DNA of 40,267 bases from Palsa-739 sp035532535 (lineage in GTDB: Bacteria; Actinomycetota; Thermoleophilia; Gaiellales; Gaiellaceae), in NCBI GenBank assembly GCA_035532535.1, contig DATKQT010000038.1:1-40267 (forward strand), given 5' to 3'. Made by a program: the position numbers and the translations under genes. A model generated the notes under the pieces. That model was not told where the DNA came from and searched no databases. It saw nothing but the letters and a program-made list of their open reading frames with translations. This document shows, piece by piece, positions 7,765 through 14,994 of this stretch; within the stretch, counting starts at the first letter, position 1; each line of letters begins with the position of its first letter.

Positions 7765-8757
7765 CTATGTGTACTCGAATCCTGTGAGTGCGGAGAGCTT
7801 CGTCAGCGACTGCTGCGCGACGACTCTCCGCACTGTGCCGGATCGTGAGCGCATGACGATCGAGTCCGTGGTCGCGCCGTCGGATGTGTACTGCACGCCA
7901 CGGAGCAGCGCGCCGGTGGTGACGCCCGTCGCGGCGACGAAGACATCCTGGCCCGAAACGAGGTCGTCCGTGTACAGCACGCGTTCGGGGTCGAGCCCGG
8001 CGCCGACGAGCTGACGGCGCTCGGCGTCGTTCCGCGGCCACAGCCGTCCCTGGATCCCTCCGCCGACGCACTTGAGCGCCGCGGCCGAGATCACGCCTTC
8101 CGGCGTGCCGCCGATGCCATACAGCATGTCCACGCCGGTGCCCGCCTGCGCCGCCGCGATCGCAGGAGCGACGTCGCCGTCGCGGATGAGCCGAACGCGC
8201 GCGCCCGCGTCGCGCAGCTCCGCGATGAGCACGTCATGGCGCTCGCGCTCGAGGACGACCACGTCGACCGCCCGCGGCGTCTTGCCGAGCGCATCTGCAA
8301 CGGCCTGCACGTTCTCGGTCGGACTGCGCGTGATGTCGATCGCGTCGATCGCCGCGGGGCCGACCGCGATCTTCTCCATGTACAGGGCTGCGCCGGGGAA
8401 GAGCATCGTGCCGCGCTCGGCGACGGCGATGACGGTGATCGCATTCGGCTGGCCGAAGGCCGTCAAGCGCGTGCCCTCGAGCGGGTCGACGGCCACGTCG
8501 ACCTCGGGGCCTTCGCCGCTGCCGACCTGCTCGCCGTTGTAGAGCATCGGGGCCTCGTCCTTCTCCCCCTCACCGATGACGACGATGCCTCGCATCGCGA
8601 CGCTGTCGAGGACGTAGCGCATTGCGTCGACCGCAGCCTTGTCCGCCGCCTCCTTGTCGCCGCGCCCGATCCACCGGGCAGCGGCCATGGCCCCCGCCTC
8701 GGTCACCCGGACGAGCTCCATGGCGATGTTCCGGTCGGGGGCCTGCCGGGCACTCAC
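7765..8757 (-). CDS. glpX: Fructose-1,6-bisphosphatase class II
   Basis: This 330-residue GlpX protein hydrolyses fructose 1,6-bisphosphate in gluconeogenesis. Diagnostic segments are RNIAMELVRVTEAGAMAAAR at the N-terminus, the metal and substrate loops VVIGEGEKDEAPML (near residue 60) and VDVAVDPLEGTRL (near 88), and GTGVDMLYGIGGTPEGVISA near 210. The start is GTG 8757, four bases after the argS stop, so it is the third gene of a trkA-argS-glpX transcript. It converges on the aldolase/YCII pair, so the two opposing steps lie in neighbouring transcripts. Confidence 0.93.
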   Translation of the reverse strand: MSARQAPDRNIAMELVRVTEAGAMAAARWIGRGDKEAADKAAVDAMRYVLDSVAMRGIVVIGEGEKDEAPMLYNGEQVGSGEGPEVDVAVDPLEGTRLTAFGQPNAITVIAVAERGTMLFPGAALYMEKIAVGPAAIDAIDITRSPTENVQAVADALGKTPRAVDVVVLERERHDVLIAELRDAGARVRLIRDGDVAPAIAAAQAGTGVDMLYGIGGTPEGVISAAALKCVGGGIQGRLWPRNDAERRQLVGAGLDPERVLYTDDLVSGQDVFVAATGVTTGALLRGVQYTSDGATTDSIVMRSRSGTVRRVVAQQSLTKLSALTGFEYT

Positions 8758-8761
8758 GGCG

Positions 8762-10264
8762 CTACATCCTGTCAGGTGCTTCGACGCCGACGAGCTGCAA
8801 GCAGCACGCGATCACCGACTGCGTCGCCCGGCAGAGCCCGAGCCGGAAGGCCTCCTGCTCGCTCTCGAGCACGCGGTGCTCGTGGTAGAAGCGGTGGAAG
8901 TCGTCGGCCACGCGGATGGCGTACGCCGGAATGGCCTGCGGCCCGCGATGCTCGGTCGCGTCGCGCAGGACGGCAGGGAGCTCGGCGAGCCGCTTGACGA
9001 GCTCGCGTTCCTCGGGCGCGAGCGGCGCCGCAAGCGACACGTCGTTCGTCGCGTTCTCGGTGTTGCGAAGGATGCCGGCGATGCGCGCGTGCGCGTACTG
9101 CACGTAGTACACCGGGTTCTTCTGCGAGCGTTCGGCGGCGAGATCGACATCGATCTCGATCGTCTGGTCAGGCCCGCGGTTGACCAGGTACCAGCGCGCC
9201 GCGTCGACGCCGATCTCGTCGAGGAACTCGTCGAGCAAGACGATGTCGCCGCGCCGGCGTGACATGCGTGCCTGCTCGCCGCCCCTCGTCAGGTGCACGA
9301 GTTGGTACAGCAGCACCTCGACGCGACCGGGGTCGTAGCCGAGCATGCGCGCGACCGCGGCGTACCAGTTCCGCGTGCCGTGGTGATCGGCGCCGAGGAC
9401 GTAGATCGCGCGGTCGTACCCGCGGTCGAGCTTCTCCACGAGATACGGAACGTCCGCGGCACGGTACGTCGGGCTACGGTCGCCCGAACGGAGCAGCACG
9501 CGGTCCTCCTCATCCCCGTACGCCGAGGAGCGCGCCCACAGCGCGCCGTCCTTCTCATACGTGTCGAGCTTCGGCAACAGCTCGGGGAGCCGCTGCTCGA
9601 CGACACTCTGCCGCTCCCACGAGTCGAAGTGGATGCGGAAGCGCTCGAGCGACGCCTCGATCCGGTGCAGCATCTCGGGCACGGGGTCGCCGGGCTGCGC
9701 CGCGAGCTCGCGGACGTAGTCGCCGCGGTACCCGTCTGCGGGCGGCTCCTCCCCGCGCCGGATCGCGTCGACGGACGCGCGGAAGCGATCCATCTGGCCA
9801 CCGGAGTCGTTGTAGTAATACTCGCGGCTCACGTCGTTCCCGGCGAACTCGAGCAGACGCGCGACCGAATCCCCGTAGGCGCCGTTGCGCGCGTGCGCGA
9901 CGTGCAGCGGCCCGGTCGGATTCGCGGACACCATCTCCACCTGGTAGCGCAGCCCCGGATCGGCGCTGCCGCCACCGAAACGGTTTCCCTCGGCGAGGAC
10001 GACCGCGAGTGTGTCGGCGAACCACGCGTCGCCGAGGAACAGATTCACGAACCCCGGACCGGCGACCTCCGCACGCTCGACTGCCGGAAGCGACTCGGCG
10101 CTCTGGACGAGCTCGGCCGCCAGTTGCCGCGGAGGCAGCCGCCGCGCGCCGGCGAGCTTCAGCGCCGCGTTCGTCGCATAGTCGCCGTGCGCAGCTTCGC
10201 CGGGCCGCTCGAGCACGACGTCCGGCCCGAGCGCCTCGGCCAGCTGGCTAACGGGATCAGACAC
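8762..10264 (-). CDS. argS: Arginyl-tRNA synthetase
   Basis: This 500-residue class Ia synthetase charges tRNA-Arg. The HIGH-type signature is NPTGPLHVAHARNGAYGDSV near residue 110, and the KMSKS-equivalent is ARMSRRRGDIV near 330. The N-terminal additional domain (PGEAAHGDYATNAALKLA) and C-terminal anticodon-binding DALR domain (HRFYHEHRVL with a closing Met) are present. The start is GTG 10264, which overlaps the end of the upstream trkA-like gene by 8 nt; longer readings translate the end of that gene out of frame. It lacks a lysine in the KMSK-like loop, which is common in ArgS. Confidence 0.95.
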   Translation of the reverse strand: MSDPVSQLAEALGPDVVLERPGEAAHGDYATNAALKLAGARRLPPRQLAAELVQSAESLPAVERAEVAGPGFVNLFLGDAWFADTLAVVLAEGNRFGGGSADPGLRYQVEMVSANPTGPLHVAHARNGAYGDSVARLLEFAGNDVSREYYYNDSGGQMDRFRASVDAIRRGEEPPADGYRGDYVRELAAQPGDPVPEMLHRIEASLERFRIHFDSWERQSVVEQRLPELLPKLDTYEKDGALWARSSAYGDEEDRVLLRSGDRSPTYRAADVPYLVEKLDRGYDRAIYVLGADHHGTRNWYAAVARMLGYDPGRVEVLLYQLVHLTRGGEQARMSRRRGDIVLLDEFLDEIGVDAARWYLVNRGPDQTIEIDVDLAAERSQKNPVYYVQYAHARIAGILRNTENATNDVSLAAPLAPEERELVKRLAELPAVLRDATEHRGPQAIPAYAIRVADDFHRFYHEHRVLESEQEAFRLGLCRATQSVIACCLQLVGVEAPDRM

Positions 10265-11267
10265 CAACGGCGAAGAGGTCCTCGAGCCGCTGCAGCTCGT
10301 CCGTCGTCCCGATGCCGACGATGACATCGCCCGGGTCGATCGTGACGTCGGGCTCTGGCGTCGTGTCGAAGCTTCCGTCTTCCTTGCGCAACGCGATGAT
10401 GAGCGCGCCGGTCTCGTGCCGGACCCGGATGTCCCGGATGGACTTGCCTGCCTGGACGCACGTCCGGTGGACGACGATCTCTGCCATGTGCAGATCGGGG
10501 CCGGTCGCCGTCGTCACCGCGTCGAGAAACGCGGTCACCTGCGGCTTGAGGACGAGGTTCGCCATCGTGCGGCCGGCGGTCGCGTACGGAAGGACCACGC
10601 GATCGGCGCCGGCGAGCCTCAGCTTCTTCGCCGCGTCCTCGTCGGAGCCGCGCGCGACGATCTGCAGCTCGGGCCGCGCCGAGCGCGCCGAGAGCACGAT
10701 GTACAGGTTGTCGGCGTCCGAGTCGGAGGCGGCCACGAGCCCCTTCGAGCGATCGAGCCCTGCATGCTGGAGGTCCTCGTCCTTCGTCGCGTCTCCCTCG
10801 ATGAAGAGGTCGCCGTGCTCCTTCGCGGCGTCGATCGACTCGGGGCGGAAGTCGAGCACGACGTACTGGACGCCTGCCGCTCGGAACTCCTCGGCCACGC
10901 GGCGGCCGACCCGCCCGTAACCGCAGATGATGAAGTGGTCGTTGAGCCTCTCGATGGTGCGCTCCCTCCGCCGTTCCGCCACGGCGCCGGTCAAGACGCC
11001 GCCGGCGATCGCTTCGACGATAACCGCGCCGGCGTACGCGATGATCGTCAGACCGGCGAGGATCATCACGATCGAGAGCCAACGCGCGCCGTTCGAGGAG
11101 GGCACGGTGTCCAGGCCCGTCAACGTGGCGGTGATGACCGCTCGGTAGAAGGACTGCGACCAGGGCTCGTGCAGGATCAACCGGAACCCGACCGTTCCGG
11201 CCCCAAGTGTGGCGGCCACCGCGAGCAGCAGCCACTCGATCCGGCGGAGGCGGCGGACGGGGTCCAC
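10257..11267 (-). CDS. TrkA-type (RCK) ion channel/transporter with atypical pore
   Basis: This 336-residue protein has two N-terminal helices (residues 12-32 and 62-90) around a pore-like loop, then an RCK Rossmann domain (HFIICGYGRVGRRVAEEF, from residue 111) and a TrkA-C domain (TTPEPDVTIDPGDVIVGIG near 305). This is the MthK/Kch layout of a K+ channel gated by cytosolic ligands. The loop, however, reads TATLTGLDTVPSS (46-58) where a K+ filter should read TTVGYGD. The conserved P is kept but GYG is absent, so potassium selectivity is doubtful. It heads the operon with argS and diverges from the DUF3467 gene. Confidence 0.82.
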   Translation of the reverse strand: MDPVRRLRRIEWLLLAVAATLGAGTVGFRLILHEPWSQSFYRAVITATLTGLDTVPSSNGARWLSIVMILAGLTIIAYAGAVIVEAIAGGVLTGAVAERRRERTIERLNDHFIICGYGRVGRRVAEEFRAAGVQYVVLDFRPESIDAAKEHGDLFIEGDATKDEDLQHAGLDRSKGLVAASDSDADNLYIVLSARSARPELQIVARGSDEDAAKKLRLAGADRVVLPYATAGRTMANLVLKPQVTAFLDAVTTATGPDLHMAEIVVHRTCVQAGKSIRDIRVRHETGALIIALRKEDGSFDTTPEPDVTIDPGDVIVGIGTTDELQRLEDLFAVGV

Positions 11268-11290
11268 GAGGCCTCTAGTATCGTGCCCCC

Positions 11291-11593
11291 GTGGACGAGG
11301 ACGAGATTCAAGAGACCGGCGAACGCCGCCTCAACATCCATCTCGACCCTGCCGACATCGCCGGCGCCTACGCGAACTTCGCCAACATCAGCTTCTCGCG
11401 ATACGAGTTCACGCTCACATTCGCGCGCATCGAGCACGAGGTGGAGGAGGGCGACGTCCCCGGCGCAGTCGTGGCGCGCGTGAATGCGTCGCCCCGCTTC
11501 ATCGAAGAGCTGATGGCGGCGTTGCAGGACTCCTGGTCGAAGTGGCAGACGACCGAGGGCATCCGCAACCTGCCCGAAGCCCCCGAACACTGA
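11291..11593 (+). CDS. DUF3467 protein
   Basis: This 100-residue protein matches DUF3467: ADIAGAYANFANISFSRYEF, ITFARIEHEVEEGD-like and VVARVNASPRFIEELMAALQ all follow the family pattern, ending with SKWQTTEGIRNLPE. The family is small, soluble and of unknown function, widespread in bacteria. It starts at GTG 11291, 23 nt from the divergent trkA-like start, and its 3' end overlaps the presenilin-like membrane-protein frame. I can name the family but not its function. Confidence 0.88.
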   Translation: MDEDEIQETGERRLNIHLDPADIAGAYANFANISFSRYEFTLTFARIEHEVEEGDVPGAVVARVNASPRFIEELMAALQDSWSKWQTTEGIRNLPEAPEH

Positions 11594-12366
11594 GTCTCGC
11601 TCCGTCCTACGCCGTTCTCTGCGCAGTTCAGGCCGCGGTCGTGCTGGCATCGCGACCGCCGCAGCGACGCGCAAGTAACACGTTGTTACTTGCGGGGTTC
11701 CTGGTGCCCGCTGCCCTGCTCGGAGCCGGGGTCGCCATCCTCCGGCTCGCGGCGGGCGGACCGCATGCACTCGCTTACGCTGGCGCGATCGGGACGCCGT
11801 TGCTCGCCGCCGCCGGCCGCTGGAAGCTTCCGCTCGCGGCCGCGCTCTGGGTGATCGCGTGGCGGACGGACGGCCTCGTCGCGCAGGCGGCGTCCGTCGC
11901 GCTGATCGCGCTCGCGGCGATCACGGTCGCGCGGCTCATCGCACGCGTCGCGCCTGCCTGGTCGATTGCAGCCGGCCTCGTCGTCGTCGCGCTCGTCGAC
12001 GTCATCCTCGTCTGGGGAACACGGCAGGTGCAGCCGGCGACGGCCGCGTTGCACCAGGCATCTCTGCCCGCGATCCCGCGCCTCCAGGATGCGACGTTCG
12101 GATCGGCGACGATGGGCTGGCTCGACCTCCTCGCCCCCGCGCTCCTCGGCGTCGTCGTGCGCGCGCGCCTCCGCGCAGCCGTTGCGACGGGGCTCGCAGC
12201 GGGCGCATGGGGACTCCTGTTGGCGGTGACGTCGATCGTCCCCGCGACGGTTCCGGTCCTCGCGGGACTAGCTTTGAGCGGTGCAGATCGCGGTCGTCTC
12301 GGACGTGCACTCGAATCTCGCCGCGCTCGAGGCGGTGCTGTCGGCGATCGACGCCGCCCCACCTGA
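11542..12366 (+). CDS. Nine-helix membrane protein resembling presenilin/A22 aspartyl protease
   Basis: The frame gives about 274 residues with about nine hydrophobic segments. Segment six ends AGLVVVALVDVILVWGT (Asp153, codon 11998) and segment seven reads TMGWLDLLAPALLGVV (Asp195, codon 12124). These match the two catalytic aspartates of presenilin-type proteases (YD in TM6, GxGD in TM7, as in GLGDxxxPALL). The last segment begins VPATVPVLAGL, in the place of the PAL motif. The second motif is GWLD rather than GxGD, so activity is uncertain. The start is unclear: GTG 11542 is the only standard start that keeps helix one; CTG 11590 is possible. It overlaps DUF3467 by 52 nt and the next gene by 86 nt. 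Confidence 0.6.
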   Translation: MADDRGHPQPARSPRTLSLAPSYAVLCAVQAAVVLASRPPQRRASNTLLLAGFLVPAALLGAGVAILRLAAGGPHALAYAGAIGTPLLAAAGRWKLPLAAALWVIAWRTDGLVAQAASVALIALAAITVARLIARVAPAWSIAAGLVVVALVDVILVWGTRQVQPATAALHQASLPAIPRLQDATFGSATMGWLDLLAPALLGVVVRARLRAAVATGLAAGAWGLLLAVTSIVPATVPVLAGLALSGADRGRLGRALESRRARGGAVGDRRRPT

Positions 12367-13006
12367 CGAGATCTGGTGCCTCGGCGACGTGGTCGGCTAC
12401 GGCCCGCGGCCGAACGAGTGCTGCGAGATCGTCGAGTCGCGTGCAGATATCTGCCTGGGCGGGAACCACGACCTCGCTGTGCGCGGAACGATCGACCTGG
12501 CCGAGTTCCGCGGCGACGCCGCCGTCGCCGCGCGGTGGACGCGCGAGATCCTCACGGAGCCGGCGCGCGCGTTCCTCGACCGGCTCGAGCCGGTGGGCCA
12601 ACGGGACGAGGTCGCGCTGTACCACGGAAGTGCGCGCGACCCGGTGTGGGAATACGTGCTCTCCGACGAGGCAGCCGCCGCCACGCTCGCCGTCAGCCCG
12701 TTTCCGCTCGTGCTCGTCGGGCACAGCCACGTTGCGCTCGAGGTCGAATGGCGGGACGACATGCTCACCGGCGGGCTCGCTCCGGACGGAACCCAAGTTG
12801 GGACGCGAGACCGCGTCCTGCTCAACCCCGGCTCGGTCGGTCAGCCCCGCGACGGCGAGTGGCGTGCGGCGTATCTGCTCCTCGATCGCGACGCGGAGAC
12901 GGCCACGTTCCGCCGCGTGGAGTACGACGTCGAGCGCACACAGGCGGAGATGCGTGCTGCTGGGCTCCCCGAGGCGCTTGCGGCGCGGCTCACGCACGGC
13001 GAATGA
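12281..13006 (+). CDS. Calcineurin-like metallophosphoesterase
   Basis: This 241-residue protein carries the five metallophosphoesterase motifs in order: SDVHSNLAAL (residues 7-16), WCLGDVVGYGP near 32, GNHD near 61, YHGS near 109, and VGHSHVAL near 146, with NPGSVGQPRD near 184. It belongs to the YfcE-like diadenosine/phosphodiesterase group, cytoplasmic, with a two-metal centre. The substrate is not predictable. The GTG at 12281 is required to include motif I, so the first 86 nt overlap the preceding membrane-protein frame. Its last codons overlap the start of the lipoprotein gene (ATGA). Confidence 0.92.
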   Translation: MQIAVVSDVHSNLAALEAVLSAIDAAPPDEIWCLGDVVGYGPRPNECCEIVESRADICLGGNHDLAVRGTIDLAEFRGDAAVAARWTREILTEPARAFLDRLEPVGQRDEVALYHGSARDPVWEYVLSDEAAAATLAVSPFPLVLVGHSHVALEVEWRDDMLTGGLAPDGTQVGTRDRVLLNPGSVGQPRDGEWRAAYLLLDRDAETATFRRVEYDVERTQAEMRAAGLPEALAARLTHGE

Positions 13007-13395
13007 CACGCGGCGGCATAGCGCTCCTCGTCATGCTCGCGCTGGCCGGCTGCGGCGGTTCCGCGAAGCCGCCGGCGGTGGCGAAGCCGCCCCGTCTCCC
13101 CCACGCCCTCGGCCAGACATTGGCCACGCAGGCGAACGCGGTCGCGCAGGCCCTGGAAGCCGGCGACGGCTGCACCGCGCTCGCGGACGCGACCGGCCTC
13201 CAGAATGCCGTGGCACAGGCGATCGCTGCGCACGAGATTCCCCTGCGGCTCCAGCCGACCCTGAGCGCGACCGTCGACGCGCTGCCGGGGCGCATCACCT
13301 GCCACCCCGGTCCGCCGCCGAACCATGGGCCGAAGCCGCCGAAGGGGCCGAAGGATCACGGCAAGCACGGACCGGGCGGCGACAACAACCAATGA
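13003..13395 (+). CDS. Small putative lipoprotein
   Basis: This 130-residue protein starts at ATG 13003, overlapping the phosphoesterase stop (ATGA). It has a short signal peptide ending in the lipobox LALAGC (Cys18), indicating lipid anchoring on the outer face of the membrane. A helical middle (QANAVAQALEAGDGCTALAD) precedes a C-terminal tail rich in Pro, Gly, His and Lys (PNHGPKPPKGPKDHGKHGP). I do not recognise a named family. It overlaps the kinase start by four bases (ATGA), so it is probably translated with the kinase and might act as its extracellular partner; that is a guess from position. Confidence 0.75.
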   Translation: MTRGGIALLVMLALAGCGGSAKPPAVAKPPRLPHALGQTLATQANAVAQALEAGDGCTALADATGLQNAVAQAIAAHEIPLRLQPTLSATVDALPGRITCHPGPPPNHGPKPPKGPKDHGKHGPGGDNNQ

Positions 13396-14378
13396 GCACC
13401 CTCGTTGCAGGCCGGTACGAGGTGCAGCGGCCGCTCGGGCACGGCGCGATGGCAGTCGTCGACCTCGCGCACGACCGCGAGCTCGACCGCGACGTCGCGC
13501 TCAAGCGCCTAGCGGAGAATCTCGCGCGCGACGCCGACCTGCGCGAGCGCTTCGTGCGCGAGGGCCGACTGGCCGCGCGGCTCGGCCATCCGAACATCGT
13601 GCACGTCTTCGACGTCGGCGAGGCCGACGGCCGGCCATACATCGCGATGGAGCTCGTCGACGGGGAGACGCTCGCCGAGTTGCTCGCCCGCCGTCGAAAG
13701 CTCTCGCCGGTGGAGGTGGAGGATCTCGGCGCGCAGGCGGCGCGCGCACTCGCGGCCGCGCATGCCGCCGGTCTCGTGCACCGCGACGTGAAGCCGCACA
13801 ACCTCCTGCTCCGCCGTGACGGCGTGCTGAAGCTCGGCGACTTCGGCATCGCGGTCTTACTCGAGGGCACGCGGCTCACGATGGCGGGCACCGTCCTCGG
13901 AACGGCGGCCTACCTCGCGCCCGAGCAGGCGCGCGGCGACCACGTCACCGGCGCCGCGGACGTGTACGCGCTCGGGCTCGTGCTCGTGGAGATGCTCACC
14001 GGCACGCCGGACCGCGCGACGCGGCTGAGCGGCGTTCCGCCGGAGCTGGCCGCGACCATCCGGCGCTGCCTCGCAACGGATCCGGCCAAGCGCCCCACGG
14101 CGGCGGAGCTCGAGCGCGCGCTCGCGCACGATCCGTCCGCTGCGCCAACCGCGATCCTCGGCCGTCGGCCGCAACGGCGACGGCGTGCGCCGCTCGTGCT
14201 CGCCGGCGCAGCAGCGGCGGTGCTCGCCGCGGGGATCGTCGCGGCGGTGGTGACGTCGGGAAGCCCGTCGCATCCGGCTCCCCCGGCGCCGGCGCGCATC
14301 ACGCCGGTGCCGCAGGAGACGTCGGCGCAGCAGCAGGCGCAGGCGCTCGCCGCGTGGCTCTTGCGGTATTCGCGTTAG
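13392..14378 (+). CDS. Membrane-anchored Ser/Thr protein kinase (PknB-like)
   Basis: This 328-residue Hanks-type kinase has a glycine loop GHGAMAVV (16-23), catalytic lysine in VALKRL (Lys38), HRDVKPHN (Asp131), DFG (Asp149) and APEQA in the activation segment. A single helix near residues 265-285 (LVLAGAAAAVLAAGIVAAVV) would anchor it, followed by a short external tail of about 40 residues with no PASTA repeats. The kinase domain is slightly short at the C-lobe. Overlap with the lipoprotein gene suggests co-expression. It converges on the ECF sigma gene with a 4-nt overlap. Confidence 0.92.
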   Translation: MSTLVAGRYEVQRPLGHGAMAVVDLAHDRELDRDVALKRLAENLARDADLRERFVREGRLAARLGHPNIVHVFDVGEADGRPYIAMELVDGETLAELLARRRKLSPVEVEDLGAQAARALAAAHAAGLVHRDVKPHNLLLRRDGVLKLGDFGIAVLLEGTRLTMAGTVLGTAAYLAPEQARGDHVTGAADVYALGLVLVEMLTGTPDRATRLSGVPPELAATIRRCLATDPAKRPTAAELERALAHDPSAAPTAILGRRPQRRRRAPLVLAGAAAAVLAAGIVAAVVTSGSPSHPAPPAPARITPVPQETSAQQQAQALAAWLLRYSR

Positions 14379-14974
14379 AGGAGCGGAGCCGGCTGTGCAG
14401 CCGGCCCCGGCTCACTCGATGCGTAGAAGTAGATGCCCTCGCGGGCGAGAGCGAGCTGAACATCCTCACGCGCTTTGTAGATCCGCCACTTGACGGTGGC
14501 GAGGGTGATCTCGAGTGCATCGGCGATCTCGGTGTACGAGAGCCCGACCACATCCCGCAGCAGGAGTGCCGACTTCAGATCGACGTTGAGGTTCTCGACC
14601 GCGCGCCACACGGCGTCGATCGCCTCGAGCCGCTCGAACGGCGCGTCCAGCACTTCGAGTGCCGGCACGTCGTCGAGGTCGACGGTTGCGCGCGGCCGAC
14701 GTTCGAACGCACGGAGCTCGTCGAGCACGCGATTCTTCGCCACCTGGAAGAGCCACGTCGTGAATTTCGACCGCAATGAGAAGCGCGGCAGTCCCTGGTA
14801 CACGCGAAGGAAGATCTCCTGCGTCAGGTCCTCCGCAAGCGACCGGTCGCCGACCAGCCTGAGCACGTAGTTGAACACCGGCACCTGGTAAGCGCGCACG
14901 ATGATCGAGAAGGCGCGTTCATCACCCCGCTGCGCCTTCCGCAGGACGCCCGAATCAGGCTGAGGCAGCGACAA
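14375..14974 (-). CDS. ECF RNA polymerase sigma factor
   Basis: This 199-residue protein has sigma region 2 (FSIIVRAYQVPVFNYVLRLV, LAEDLTQEIFLRVYQ, FTTWLFQVAKNRVLDELR; residues 22-105) and region 4 (LLLRDVVGLSYTEIADALEI then LATVKWRIYKARE; 145-180), the usual ECF layout. A 20-residue C-terminal extension (YFYASSEPGPAAQPAPLL) is of unknown meaning. No anti-sigma gene is adjacent in the same direction. The neighbouring convergent kinase/lipoprotein pair could be a regulator, but no evidence shows this. The start ATG 14974 leaves 20 nt before the gpmI stop on the same strand. Confidence 0.92.
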   Translation of the reverse strand: MSLPQPDSGVLRKAQRGDERAFSIIVRAYQVPVFNYVLRLVGDRSLAEDLTQEIFLRVYQGLPRFSLRSKFTTWLFQVAKNRVLDELRAFERRPRATVDLDDVPALEVLDAPFERLEAIDAVWRAVENLNVDLKSALLLRDVVGLSYTEIADALEITLATVKWRIYKAREDVQLALAREGIYFYASSEPGPAAQPAPLL

Positions 14975-14994
14975 GAGGCCTCATAATAGCCCCC

